A stretch of DNA of 55,139 nucleotides, taken from the NCBI GenBank assembly GCA_029860075.1, contig JAOUBX010000023.1:1-55139 (forward strand). Direction: 5' to 3'. The stretch comes from Deltaproteobacteria bacterium (GTDB lineage: Bacteria > Desulfobacterota > JADFVX01). Position 1 is the stretch's first letter; each line of letters opens with the position of its first letter. A model generated the notes under the pieces. It worked only from the letters and a program-made list of their open reading frames with translations, had not been told where the DNA came from and did no database searches. This document shows, in pieces, positions 28,493 to 37,837 of the stretch. A program made the translations under genes and the position numbers.

Positions 28493-29974
28493 CTAATGCC
28501 CCGCTTCCGCCATCTGCTCCTTATCAACAGAGGAGAGATGATACTCTTCAGCAAAGGCGCCGTGAGGCTCTTTGAGGAAAATTGAACAGAAGAGGAAACT
28601 GAAGAAAGCCCCGCCACCGACAACAAAGAAGAAGGTATTGCTTTCAACGAGAGTAAGCGCAGTGAGATAAAAAACAGCGCCAACATTACCGTAAGCTCCG
28701 GCCATACCGGAAATCTGCCCCGTAAGGCGGCGCTTAACGGTTGGAATAACGGCGAAAGTGGCCCCTTCCGCTCCCTGAACAAACATGGAACAAGCAATAG
28801 TAAGGGCAACAGCAAGCGCAAGCGGCCAGCCGGAAGTGATAAAGCCCATGCCTGTGAAGCCGAGGCTGATACCGAGCATGTAGAGACACATGACCAGCTT
28901 TCTGCTGTTCAGGCTATCAGACAAAACACCACCCAAAGGTCTTGCAATGAGGTTAACAAAGGCAAAGGACGACGCAATGACACCAGCCCATGTGGGCGTC
29001 AGTGTAAATGTTTCCTCAAAAAAGGTGGGAAGCATGGAAACAACAGCAAGTTCAGCGCCGAAGTTACAGAAATAGGTCGTATTAAGTGAAGCCACCTGAT
29101 TCCAGTTATATCGGTCATCTTCAGGCACACCCTTTTTAAGTATGGGCAGGTTGACCCGGAGGATCTGTGCTATCTGATAGAGAACGACACCCGCTACAAC
29201 GCAATGGGCTGCAATCAGTCCACCACCGGAGAGGAAGCCCAGTTTACCCAGCTTCCAGACAAGAACAGACAGTATGCCGAAAAGCGGAATGGTGAAAAGG
29301 ATATATTTGAACATATCAAAATAGGAACTGACCTCCATGGCAGCTACTTTCTTCGGCTTGTGCATCATCTTGCCCGTAGGACCATCCTCAATGGCAAACC
29401 AGTAAAAGACACCATAAACAGCCATAATTACACCCGTTGTCGCCATGGCATAACGCCAGCCATTAGGCCCGCCATAGACATTAAATGCAATGGTGGGGAT
29501 CGTCAAAGCGGCAGCCGCAGAACCGAAGTTACCCCAGCCGGCATAAAAGCCTTCGGCAAAACCGATATCTCTCGGCTTAAACCAGAGAGCCGTCATATGG
29601 ATACCGACAACAAAACCGGCGCCGACCACACTGAGCACGAGACGTGAAACAAGCAGTTGAACTGTCGAATTACCGAATGCAAAAGTGAGCGCCGGTATTG
29701 ACATAACAACCATAAGTATTGAAAAAACCCTCCTTGGTCCGTATTTATCGAGAAGCATACCAACGAGAATACGGCCGGGAATTGTCAATGCAACATTGCA
29801 TATGGCAAAGAGCTTGAGATGCTTCTTGGTTAAAAAGTCAAGTTCCTTCAACATGGTCGTTGCCAGCGGCGCCATATTAAACCATACGTAAAAGGTAATA
29901 AAGAACGCGATCCATGTAAGGTGCAACGCCCTGATTTCCTTATTTTTTACCTTAAAAAGATCTGAGACCTTCAT
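28493..29974 (-). CDS. narK: nitrate/nitrite MFS transporter, NarK-type (second copy)
   Basis: The 493-residue protein has about 12 membrane helices with the paired nitrate signatures: GWGNFGSAAA after helix 4 and GMAGAYGNVGAVFY in the second half. The start (ALHLTWIAFFITFYVWFN) is NarK1/NasA-like, unlike the other NarK here. AAGGAGG precedes the ATG. The universal stress gene upstream is 63 bp away, so both are probably co-transcribed, with a hairpin closing the unit. It should import nitrate or exchange nitrate and nitrite at the inner membrane. Confidence 0.93.
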   Translation of the reverse strand: MKVSDLFKVKNKEIRALHLTWIAFFITFYVWFNMAPLATTMLKELDFLTKKHLKLFAICNVALTIPGRILVGMLLDKYGPRRVFSILMVVMSIPALTFAFGNSTVQLLVSRLVLSVVGAGFVVGIHMTALWFKPRDIGFAEGFYAGWGNFGSAAAALTIPTIAFNVYGGPNGWRYAMATTGVIMAVYGVFYWFAIEDGPTGKMMHKPKKVAAMEVSSYFDMFKYILFTIPLFGILSVLVWKLGKLGFLSGGGLIAAHCVVAGVVLYQIAQILRVNLPILKKGVPEDDRYNWNQVASLNTTYFCNFGAELAVVSMLPTFFEETFTLTPTWAGVIASSFAFVNLIARPLGGVLSDSLNSRKLVMCLYMLGISLGFTGMGFITSGWPLALAVALTIACSMFVQGAEGATFAVIPTVKRRLTGQISGMAGAYGNVGAVFYLTALTLVESNTFFFVVGGGAFFSFLFCSIFLKEPHGAFAEEYHLSSVDKEQMAEAGH

Positions 29975-30037
29975 TTGGATATTTCCTCCTTAATTGGATT
30001 TAAAAACTAAAACCATAGTTATAAAAAACGTGGACAC

Positions 30038-30460
30038 CTATTTCTTCCAGTCAGGTCCCATAATCATGAGATGACACGGGGCATGACGAACAAGGTAAGC
30101 GCTTATACTGCCGAGAAAATGCTGCATAAACCTGCTTTTTCTCTGCCTGGCAATAACCACTATGTCCGGTGATTTTTTATCTATGGCATCCATAATCATT
30201 TGCTGAGGTTTCCCTTCAGCAAGAACGGCATCAACATCGAGACCGTGGGAAGCAACCCATTCCGCCGCTTCCTTGAGAACACTGTGCTGTTCCTCTTCAA
30301 GCTTCTCAAAAACCTCTTCATTCTCCATGCTGGCATCCAGCGCTTCGCCGGTAACCGTCAGCAGGATAATCTCAGGTTTTTGAGGCTTGAAATACTCAAT
30401 GGCCTTTTCAAGGCCCTCATGAGCAACATCACTACCATCATAACAAATCATAACCTTCAT
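30038..30460 (-). CDS. universal stress protein, UspA family
   Basis: The 140-residue product has the UspA fold signature: N-terminal KVMICYDGSDVAHEGL, central KPQQMIMDAIDKKSPDIVVIARQRK and C-terminal LGSISAYLVRHAPCHLMIM. The ATP-binding G-2x-G-9x-G(S/T) motif is not intact: the first glycines are replaced in ARQRKSRF, so it may be a non-ATP-binding type. GGGAGGG lies before the ATG. It begins the transcription unit ahead of a NarK gene. Usp proteins are often linked to anaerobiosis or nitrate regulation, but its role here is inferred only from position. Confidence 0.9.
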   Translation of the reverse strand: MKVMICYDGSDVAHEGLEKAIEYFKPQKPEIILLTVTGEALDASMENEEVFEKLEEEQHSVLKEAAEWVASHGLDVDAVLAEGKPQQMIMDAIDKKSPDIVVIARQRKSRFMQHFLGSISAYLVRHAPCHLMIMGPDWKK

Positions 30461-30624
30461 ACTTTCAAAACCCTCCCTTCTAAATTTAATTGTATATAAA
30501 TAAATTGAAAAATAATTTTCATCGAACTCGCAAAAAGGCGAGCATCACAATATTACTCCCATGAAGAGAAGAAAGTCTATTATCCGGAATAAATAAATTC
30601 TTAAAAAAGAAGAACTAAAAAAAC

Positions 30625-30642
30625 ATAGTACTTTAGTACTAT
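30625..30642. promoter_or_regulatory. candidate operator palindrome upstream of usp-narK
   Basis: ATAGTAC-TTTA-GTACTAT is a perfect 7-bp inverted repeat, 165 bp before the usp ATG. Its half sites (TACTTTA/TACTAAA) partly resemble NarL heptamers (TACYYMT) but do not match exactly. A regulator site is inferred because narL lies just upstream. Confidence 0.4.
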
Positions 30643-30808
30643 TCGTGAGGACTGTTAATCAATAATGAGTAGATCCCGGCTGAAGATAAGACGGGTAAAG
30701 AGGGTTAAATAAAAGGAGGAAGAGACCTTTGTTCATCAGGATACTTTAGCGCCTCCCGCTATCAAGGCATTTCCCTGTTTTTTGATTTTTCTCTGCTCTT
30801 TGAGCTTT

Positions 30809-30842
30809 GTCGTTAAACCGCCCTTTTCAGGTTAATAACGAC
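30809..30842. repeat. hairpin just after narL
   Basis: GTCGTTA+AACC pairs with GGTT+TAACGAC (a two-base bulge on one side). It starts 14 bp past the narL stop. No T-run follows, so termination is uncertain. Confidence 0.45.
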
Positions 30843-30855
30843 GGGGAAGGAGGGC

Positions 30856-31527
30856 TTAATTTTTCTTCGGTGGCACAAGAGACTGTTCAACAGCATAAAC
30901 GGCAGCCTGAACGCGACTGCTGAGATTAAGCTTTTTAAGAATATTCTGCACATGGATCTTTACCGTGCTTTCAGCAATACAGAGTACGTTAGCAATCTCT
31001 TTATTACTCTCTCCGCGACTGATATGAACAAGGATCTCTTTTTCACGATTACTGAGCAGGTCTTTCTGTGTCTCATTTTCACTTTTCTGTGCCCTCGCCG
31101 ACATGGCCCTGAACTCGGCAAATATCCTGTCCGTCAGCGCCGCTGATACGGTAGCTTCACCGCGGGCAACCTGCTGGACGGAACTGACCAGGCGTTCCGA
31201 TTCAACATTTTTCAGGAGATAGCCCATTGCGCCTGCCCGGACAGCATTGAAAAGGTCTTCATCATCTTCCGAGACGGTAAGCATGAGTATCTTTGTTTCA
31301 GGCTTTACTTCAAGTATTTTCCTGATAGCTTCAATACCCGTCATATCAGGCATATTCAAATCCATAAGAACGACATCAGGAGAAAGTTCAAGCGCTTTTT
31401 CAATTCCTTCGGCGCCACTGCCGGCCTCACCGATTATCTCAACAGACTCCTGCCTGCTAAGAAGCGCCTTCATACCATCCCTGAAGAGTGTATGATCGTC
31501 AACAAGCAAAACTTTTATTCTATCCAT
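30856..31527 (-). CDS. narL: NarL/FixJ-type response regulator
   Basis: The 223-residue product has a receiver domain (VLLVDDH, phospho-acceptor D56 in VLMDLNMP) and a LuxR-type helix-turn-helix at about 155-215 (LSNREKEILVHISRGESNKEIA). The ATG at 31527 was chosen because AGGGAGGAA lies 5 nt upstream; a longer reading would begin with TTG at 31557. It is the partner of the kinase just upstream, with a 34-bp gap, and probably controls the usp-narK-narGHJI genes downstream. Nitrate is the likely signal. Confidence 0.9.
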   Translation of the reverse strand: MDRIKVLLVDDHTLFRDGMKALLSRQESVEIIGEAGSGAEGIEKALELSPDVVLMDLNMPDMTGIEAIRKILEVKPETKILMLTVSEDDEDLFNAVRAGAMGYLLKNVESERLVSSVQQVARGEATVSAALTDRIFAEFRAMSARAQKSENETQKDLLSNREKEILVHISRGESNKEIANVLCIAESTVKIHVQNILKKLNLSSRVQAAVYAVEQSLVPPKKN

Positions 31528-31530
31528 AGC

Positions 31531-31539
31531 TTCCTCCCT
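31531..31539 (-). promoter_or_regulatory. ribosome-binding site fixing the narL start
   Basis: AGGGAGGAA on the minus strand is ideally spaced for the ATG at 31527. The alternative TTG at 31557 has no such site. Confidence 0.85.
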
Positions 31540-31561
31540 ATCGGTATTCCCTATCAACTCA

Positions 31562-33559
31562 TCAGCACATTTTCAGGCTAACACACGTACCGTTTCCGAT
31601 TTTACTTTCAACAGACAGTTCTCCCCCGAGACGAATTGCTCTTTCCTTCATAATATCTATGCCCACATGAGAAGGCCCCCGCAATTTTACCTCCTCAAAA
31701 CAAAAACCCTTTCCATTGTCCTCAACAGTAACACCGAAATTACCGTTTCCTCTTACGGTTACCTTCACCTCCGTCGCTTCCGAGTATTTTCTCGCATTGG
31801 TGAGCGCCTCCTGGACGATGTGAAAGAGGTGAACTTCCGCTCCCGGCGACAAGGGCGGTATATCGGAATCGGCCCTGAAGACTGTCTTGATACCTGTCTC
31901 TCTCCTGAAGCGGGAAAGAAATTTCTTGATAGTCGACTCTATACCTTCCGAATCAATTTTTGTCCTGAAATGAACCAGCAGTTCCCGCACATCGGCATTG
32001 GACTTTTCAATCCCTTTTCTGATCTGCGCCAAATCTTCAAGCGCCTGCTCATAATCCCTGGCTTTGATAGATCCTTCAAGGAGACTCCCCTGAATTTTCA
32101 GATAGGCCAGGGCCTGGGCAATACTGTCATGAAGTTCACTGGCAAGCATATTTCTCTCTTCTATGATGGCAAGCTTCCTCGTTTTCACATCCAGGTTATA
32201 ATATTCAATGGCCGCGCCGAGGTGATTATTCAGGCTTTCTGCGAGGAGCTTCTCCTGATCGGAAAACTCCCTTATCTCATTCTGGAAGAGGTTGACAAGC
32301 CCAAGCAACTTACCTCTGTAATTAATAGGAATCTCAACAACGGTACGGTAACTGCAATCCTTGCAATCCATGAATCTCATCTCTTTGGGCACTACTTTCA
32401 ACTCCCAGGGAAGGCGGGGCTCATCCTGGACCAGGGTCCCGCAAAGGCATTCACCAAAGGCAATATTCGATTTAAACCCGTCATCAAGGCCGATACTTGC
32501 CGCCAGCCTGACGGAACCATCTTCATCAACGAGTCTGATAGCGCTGCTGTGAATCCCCAGGTAATCTTTCAGTTTCGTTAAAAAGATGTCCAGAAGTTCA
32601 TCAATGGGAAGGGACTTATTTAGAGAAGCAACCATATCATATAGAATGGAAAGTTCCCTGTTTCTCTGCTCCAGCGCAACCGTCTTTTCCTTCACCTTCC
32701 CTTCCAGGTTACCATAAAGCTCTTCCAGCTTTTCCGCCATAAAATTAAAGCCCACGGCAAGCTCCCCCATCTCGTCTTTGGAAATGATGGAAACTCTTTT
32801 GGAAAAATCACTGGCCGTCATTGCCCTGATCCCTTCCATAAGACCATGAACAGACTTTTTTGTTACGAGAAAAATAACATAGAGGGCCATAAGGGTAACA
32901 ATAAGGGTAAGAATGAGAAAAACGTACTGGAGCCGCTTAAAAAGCTTTACCTTTCTGTTGGAGGAGTCTTCAAGAAGAGCCACGAGCAAATCGACTTCAT
33001 CGACAAAACTGTTTAATAAATGATCGAATTTTTTGTAATTATCGGCAGGGGGTACGATACTGTGAGGATTGAGAATACCGAGGATAAGAGGTTTGATCTC
33101 TTTTTTCCACATTTGGTGAACTTTTTCTACATGGATCTTAAGTTCGGGCTCATAAATACCGGGAAGGTTCAGGAACTTTTTAAAGAGGGGGTTAAAATTC
33201 ATAAAGAACAGAAAGGTGTCTGACTCCTCATATCTGTTTTGCCCTCTGCCTCTTTCCCCCTCTCTCAAATACTTTAGAATATCATCGAATCTTGCAATCT
33301 CCTCGTTGATCTTCTGCTGAAGGACTGCCCTGTCTTCTTTATCAGCATCCAGCCATTTGTTAATGAGCAAAGCCATCTTGTAGCTTCTCATTCTCTCGCT
33401 GCCCGCCCAGTTAATAGCCCTTGCATCACCTGACAGGTGCCCGGCGGAATAAATACCGACACCGATCATCATGAGCTTGATGATAAGCAGAAGGAGCAAG
33501 CCCCCACCAAGCTTGAATATGAGTCCTCTATTGAATCGTTTTATCGGAAAATATCTCAT
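31562..33559 (-). CDS. narX: NarX-type nitrate sensor histidine kinase
   Basis: The 665-residue product has a membrane helix at about 14-40, a periplasmic sensor with the nitrate-binding P-box (AINWAGSERMRSYKMALL, 48-65), a second helix near 215-235, a HAMP segment (240-290), a GAF-like region (about 300-455) with CLC and CKDC cysteine pairs, a HisKA_3 box with H477 (ELHDSIAQALAYL) and an ATPase with N-box EALTNARKYS and VEDNGKGF. This is the NarX/NarQ layout. It should sense nitrate or nitrite in the periplasm and phosphorylate the NarL encoded immediately downstream. The ATG has no good ribosome site. Confidence 0.93.
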   Translation of the reverse strand: MRYFPIKRFNRGLIFKLGGGLLLLLIIKLMMIGVGIYSAGHLSGDARAINWAGSERMRSYKMALLINKWLDADKEDRAVLQQKINEEIARFDDILKYLREGERGRGQNRYEESDTFLFFMNFNPLFKKFLNLPGIYEPELKIHVEKVHQMWKKEIKPLILGILNPHSIVPPADNYKKFDHLLNSFVDEVDLLVALLEDSSNRKVKLFKRLQYVFLILTLIVTLMALYVIFLVTKKSVHGLMEGIRAMTASDFSKRVSIISKDEMGELAVGFNFMAEKLEELYGNLEGKVKEKTVALEQRNRELSILYDMVASLNKSLPIDELLDIFLTKLKDYLGIHSSAIRLVDEDGSVRLAASIGLDDGFKSNIAFGECLCGTLVQDEPRLPWELKVVPKEMRFMDCKDCSYRTVVEIPINYRGKLLGLVNLFQNEIREFSDQEKLLAESLNNHLGAAIEYYNLDVKTRKLAIIEERNMLASELHDSIAQALAYLKIQGSLLEGSIKARDYEQALEDLAQIRKGIEKSNADVRELLVHFRTKIDSEGIESTIKKFLSRFRRETGIKTVFRADSDIPPLSPGAEVHLFHIVQEALTNARKYSEATEVKVTVRGNGNFGVTVEDNGKGFCFEEVKLRGPSHVGIDIMKERAIRLGGELSVESKIGNGTCVSLKMC

Positions 33560-33762
33560 AGAGGTAAACAGACGGCAGCTTCTTTAAAGATTTAATCGTG
33601 TTTGACTGATGCCACTATATTAACAGTTTTTTACTTTTTTTTCTATTTTTTTACTTTTTTACTTATAAAATATTAAGTGAAGGCCCGGACCGCCATAGAA
33701 AGCCTTGACCGGGATTAAGATGAATTGACTTGTTGCAGGCTGGGGAGAGATGCGAAAAAAAG

Positions 33763-34149
33763 CTAGCCGAAAGAACGGAGTTCCTTTCTCATGGCCTTAA
33801 TTTTCTTATGGGACTTGATCCAGAGAGCAATGCCATAAAAAAAGAGACCTCCCAGCATAATATGCTTTACAATAATAGCAGGAACCTGGCTTACACCAAC
33901 GGCATTTGCCCATTCAAACTCCTTATAGGTAAAGGTCCTTATGACACCGGCAAAAAGCATAAAAATGATCGATCCGCCAATAATATGAACCAGTTTGGGA
34001 TAAACAGAAAGGACGACCTCTTTGGCCGCCACGTTGCCCGACTCGATTGCCTTATTTACCATAACAAGCATGGTCACACCACAGACAAAAACAATTCCCG
34101 CAGCGAGGTCGTGAAAATAGTTATTCATCATTACCAGGATACCGATCAT
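33763..34149 (-). CDS. small membrane protein with conserved histidines
   Basis: The 128-residue product has four predicted membrane segments (about 10-32, 50-72, 85-112 with breaks). Histidines sit at H13 (NNYFHD), H55 (KLVHIIGG) and H96 (VKHIMLGG), in or near helices. Such a pattern suits haem or quinone handling, but I cannot name the family. GGAG precedes the ATG at 34149. It lies upstream of narX in the same direction with a 200-bp T-rich gap. It might be an accessory of the nitrate system, which is only inferred from position. Confidence 0.6.
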   Translation of the reverse strand: MIGILVMMNNYFHDLAAGIVFVCGVTMLVMVNKAIESGNVAAKEVVLSVYPKLVHIIGGSIIFMLFAGVIRTFTYKEFEWANAVGVSQVPAIIVKHIMLGGLFFYGIALWIKSHKKIKAMRKELRSFG

Positions 34150-34234
34150 AGAATTTCTCCTTCAAGGGATGGATTATAAGCACGGCAAAAAAATGTTTTG
34201 TAAAGTGAAGCTCCCCTCATGCGCTTAAGGTAGG

Positions 34235-36022
34235 TCAATTTGACATTTCCATATTGAATTCTTCCCAGAGATCGTCCTGGAAACGCACCTTAATCTCACC
34301 ATGAATATAATCCCGGATCTCTTTTGCCGTTGACAGGGACATTGCTTTATCGGCGATAAACCGCGCCTCTTCAGAGGAAACACTTCTAAGCACCTTTTTA
34401 ACTCTCGGAATTGAAAAAGCGCTCATGCTGAGCGTATCAAGACCCAGGCCGAGCAGCACAATGGAATAAACAGGGTCCCCTGCCATTTCTCCACACATGC
34501 TTACATTAATGCCTGCATTATGCCCTGCATGAACAACGCTCTTTACCATTCTTAAAACTGCCGGATGAAGCGGCTCATAGAGATAAGCCACATGCTCATT
34601 CACTCGGTCGATGGCGAGTGAATACTGGATAAGATCATTTGTTCCTATACTGAAAAAGTCGACTTCTTTTGCCAGAATATCGGCAATAAGCGTTGCCGAC
34701 GGGACTTCTATCATAATGCCTGTCTCGACAGCTTTATCAAAAGCGATTCCCTCTTTTACCAGCTCTTCTTTCGCTTCATTGAGAATGGATTTTGCTTCCC
34801 TCACCTCTTCCACACCGGAAATCATGGGAAACATGATTTTTACACTGCCGAAAGCGCTTGCCCGGAGTATGGCTCTCAGCTGGACCTTAAAGACCTCCCT
34901 TTCCTGCAATGAAAACCTGATAGATCTTAATCCCAGGGCCGGGTTCAGCTCTACAGGGCTTTCAAAAAAGGGAACAATCTTGTCCATCCCCAGGTCAAGC
35001 GTCCTGATCGTTACCGGATTGGGAGACACCTTTTCAATAACGTCACAATAGGTATCAAAATGCTCCTCTTCCAGGGGCAGAGTCCCTCTGTTCATGTAGA
35101 GAAATTCCGTCCTGTAAAGGCCGATCCCTTCAGCGCCATGACTCAAAAGAGAAGGGATCTCCTCCACGATCTCAATGTTTCCGGCAATATGAAGCCGCTT
35201 GCCGTCGGGAGTGACGGCAGGGAGGTCGGCATACTTGAGAATCTCCTTTTCGATGTAATGGTATCGCTGCTGTTTATTAAGGTATTCCCTGAACAGCTTT
35301 TTTCCGGGATTGATGATGACCTTGCCTGAAAGCCCGTCAACAATAATGTGATCTCCCGTTTTGACCCTTCCCGTAATCTCTTCAAGACCTCCCACTGCCG
35401 GTATTTCAAGAGCCCTTGCAATAATCGCCGTATGTGATGTTTTACCCCCGATATCGGTGGCAAAGGCGACAATATTCTCCTTATTCATCTGTGCCGTATC
35501 GGCAGGTGACAGGTCGTGGGCGACGATAACCACCTTTTCTTCAATTTTGGAAATCTTTTCATGCTCTTCTCCTGAAAGATTTCTCAGTATCATCTCCCCG
35601 ACATAACTGATATCACCACTTCGTTCACGCAGATAATAGTCGTCAATATTTTGAAACATTTTCTTCAGCTCATCGATAACCATAGTCAGGGCCCATTCGG
35701 CATTGATGCGCTCATGCCTGATATTCCTGATTGTATCTTCCAGCAGCATCCTGTCTTCGAGCATCATAAGATGTACATCGATAATAAAAAGGTGGTCCTT
35801 TTTTTCCTCGCCGAAGACCTTCTTTTTTACCTTTATAAGCTGTTTTTTCGCCTTCTTTACCGCATCTTCAAACCTGCCGACTTCATACTCAACATTTTTC
35901 TCCCTGATCTTTCTCTCCGTCACCTCAACCTTTTTACGGTCGATGAGACGCACCTTCCCGATAACAATCCCCGGAGAGATACCGATACCATTAAAAATCA
36001 GGTTTTCAGGCTTATTCGTCAT
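34235..36022 (-). CDS. ptsI: phosphoenolpyruvate-protein phosphotransferase (PTS enzyme I)
   Basis: The 595-residue product is classic EI: phospho-acceptor H197 in GGKTSHTAIIARALEIP, the PEP-binding EGIGLYRTEFLYM loop and the GTNDLIQYSLAIDR and VSMCGEMAGDP motifs. It transfers phosphate from PEP to HPr. The start overlaps the ptsH stop by 4 bp (ATGA). It is the last gene of the PTS cluster. In this setting EI may feed both the mannose-type permease and PtsN. Confidence 0.97.
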   Translation of the reverse strand: MTNKPENLIFNGIGISPGIVIGKVRLIDRKKVEVTERKIREKNVEYEVGRFEDAVKKAKKQLIKVKKKVFGEEKKDHLFIIDVHLMMLEDRMLLEDTIRNIRHERINAEWALTMVIDELKKMFQNIDDYYLRERSGDISYVGEMILRNLSGEEHEKISKIEEKVVIVAHDLSPADTAQMNKENIVAFATDIGGKTSHTAIIARALEIPAVGGLEEITGRVKTGDHIIVDGLSGKVIINPGKKLFREYLNKQQRYHYIEKEILKYADLPAVTPDGKRLHIAGNIEIVEEIPSLLSHGAEGIGLYRTEFLYMNRGTLPLEEEHFDTYCDVIEKVSPNPVTIRTLDLGMDKIVPFFESPVELNPALGLRSIRFSLQEREVFKVQLRAILRASAFGSVKIMFPMISGVEEVREAKSILNEAKEELVKEGIAFDKAVETGIMIEVPSATLIADILAKEVDFFSIGTNDLIQYSLAIDRVNEHVAYLYEPLHPAVLRMVKSVVHAGHNAGINVSMCGEMAGDPVYSIVLLGLGLDTLSMSAFSIPRVKKVLRSVSSEEARFIADKAMSLSTAKEIRDYIHGEIKVRFQDDLWEEFNMEMSN

Positions 36023-36291
36023 TCACCTTCTCCAAATAAATCATCGACAAGATCTTCGATCCGGGCAAGAAGGGCGGCGGCGTCAGGACCCGACACTTCC
36101 ACCTTAATCGTGCTTCCCTTGGCTGCGGCAAGCATCATGACACCCATAATACTTTTTCCGTTAACCTTCTGACCATCTTTTTCAATATAAACTTCCGATT
36201 GAAAACTGTTGGTCGTCTTCACCAGCATGGCTGCCGCCCTGGCATGGAGGCCAAGTTTATTTTTAATCGTTAATTCCTTACTTTCTACCAT
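36019..36291 (-). CDS. ptsH: phosphocarrier protein HPr
   Basis: The 90-residue product has active H16 (NKLGLHARAA) and regulatory S47 (GKSIMG), the site phosphorylated by HprK, which is encoded nearby. The full chain matches HPr. It relays phosphate from EI to EIIA and takes part in carbon-state signalling. The ATG has no strong ribosome site. It is translationally coupled to ptsI. Confidence 0.97.
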   Translation of the reverse strand: MVESKELTIKNKLGLHARAAAMLVKTTNSFQSEVYIEKDGQKVNGKSIMGVMMLAAAKGSTIKVEVSGPDAAALLARIEDLVDDLFGEGE

Positions 36292-36394
36292 AAGTTGTAT
36301 TCTTTAATTGAGGTTTATAAATGAATACCTTTTTACCCCGTCAGTTTTTCGGCAAAAAGGTTTCCGGCCAATACCCTTTTTTCATACTTCACTG

Positions 36395-37141
36395 TCAGAC
36401 AAAGGCAGACAGGCCGGCAGTAACTGCAAGCGAAGCATAGATAAGTATCTGGGGCGTAACTCCCCATTTGAGCGCCCTGTAGTATAGCCCAAAAAGGACG
36501 ACTGCCACAAGAGCGCCGATCAATCCATATTGACCAAAACCTGTTTCCGGTTTAATACTTACATAAACGGCTAAAAGCACGCCTGACGATATTACCGTCA
36601 GGGCCTTGATTTTCTTCATCATATTGGGAAAGTTAAAACGCTTCATTCCATCTATAACACCGATACCCTCATTATAACCCAGATAAAAACCTTCAATACG
36701 CAATCTGAAGTGCGAAATATTATATAGAATCAAAAAGATAAAAGGCGATAAAACCTGATCCATAAGGGAGGAGAAAACAGCAATGAGGGAAGCAAAGGGT
36801 TTTAAGGTACTCCAGAAAAAAGAATCGCCAATGGCTCCGTAAGAGCCCATGACACCCACCTTAAAAGTATTTACATCTTCACCATTCATTTTCCCCCGGG
36901 CCACATCCTCTTCCATCTTTACGGCAGCACCTATAACGGGAGCAGCCATATAGGGGTGCGTATTAAAAAATTCAAGATGCCTTTTAACAGGCCCTCTGAT
37001 TTTTTCATCCTTTCCATAAAGATGAGTAAGGGCAGGCAAAAGGGCATAACAGAAACCGAGATTCTGCATTCTTTCAAAGTTCCAGGTTCCCTGTATCAAA
37101 AAGGAACGCAGCATGACGGATTTGAGAATTTTTTTATTCAT
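36395..37141 (-). CDS. PTS mannose-family IID component
   Basis: The 248-residue product has the EIID signature near the N-terminus (SFLIQGTWNFERMQNLGFCYALLP) and one or more C-terminal helices. EIID forms the membrane channel of mannose-family permeases with IIC. The ATG at 37141 has GAAGG directly upstream, close for a ribosome site, and lies 3 bp after the IIC stop, so coupling is likely. Sugar specificity cannot be told from sequence. Confidence 0.93.
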   Translation of the reverse strand: MNKKILKSVMLRSFLIQGTWNFERMQNLGFCYALLPALTHLYGKDEKIRGPVKRHLEFFNTHPYMAAPVIGAAVKMEEDVARGKMNGEDVNTFKVGVMGSYGAIGDSFFWSTLKPFASLIAVFSSLMDQVLSPFIFLILYNISHFRLRIEGFYLGYNEGIGVIDGMKRFNFPNMMKKIKALTVISSGVLLAVYVSIKPETGFGQYGLIGALVAVVLFGLYYRALKWGVTPQILIYASLAVTAGLSAFV

Positions 37142-37144
37142 CCT

Positions 37145-37837
37145 TCAAAAAACCTCAAAAAGAGAAAAAACAAGGGTAAAGGAGAGAAAAAAGAACTTTA
37201 GCGAATTTTTTACTCTTGTCGATACCATGAGTGAAGCCAGCCCAATAACGGGCAAAAGATAAAAAAGCCGCTCCAGGCCTTTTAGAAAAAAGGGCGGCAA
37301 AAGTGAGTAGAGAAAGGGAAAAAGGGCGGCACCCGTAATCAGTGAAATAAAGATTAACAGGCTATAGGCAAAATAGAACCTCTTAAGGCCACTCAAACAT
37401 TCTCTTCCCACCCCTTCCATGCTTCCCTCCTGCACAAAACGGTCTGCCGCATGGGCCGAAGCAATATTCTTCTCTCTTATTCTGGAATCCAGCCGCCGGG
37501 CCAGCATAGCCAGCGGGATTGTTAAAACCAGGGCAAAGGCGAGCGTCTGGAAACTCTCTCCGCCGATTATTCTGCTCTGCCATATAGCAAGTGAAGGAAC
37601 GAGGATTGAAACGATTGTTTCATCAGGAGGAACGGATGCTCCCACGGGCAGCGCTCCGATCCAGAGAAGTTCAATAATGAGGCCGGCCTGGATGCCTGTC
37701 ATGACATCACCGAGCATCATACCGATAAGAGGTGACGTTACAACCGGTCGTGATATCATTATCTGGAATGCGGCCGTCCGGTCGATAGAGATAAAACCGC
37801 CAATCAGTGAGATGAGCACTATTTCCGCAACAATCAA
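37145..37837 (-). CDS. PTS mannose-family IIC component
   Basis: About 230 residues with several hydrophobic segments and the EIIC motif GLIIELLWIGALPVGASVPPDE. It forms the sugar-transporting membrane part with IID. I chose the TTG at 37837 as start: GGGAG lies 6 nt upstream, and the start overlaps the IIB stop (TTGA within ATTGATTG). A longer reading would start with another TTG at 37852. No ATG lies near the start of the conserved region. Confidence 0.9.
   Translation of the reverse strand: MIVAEIVLISLIGGFISIDRTAAFQIMISRPVVTSPLIGMMLGDVMTGIQAGLIIELLWIGALPVGASVPPDETIVSILVPSLAIWQSRIIGGESFQTLAFALVLTIPLAMLARRLDSRIREKNIASAHAADRFVQEGSMEGVGRECLSGLKRFYFAYSLLIFISLITGAALFPFLYSLLPPFFLKGLERLFYLLPVIGLASLMVSTRVKNSLKFFFLSFTLVFSLFEVF

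Noticed and set aside
31528-31557. Longer narL beginning with TTG at 31557
   Set aside because: The ATG at 31527 has a far better ribosome-binding site.
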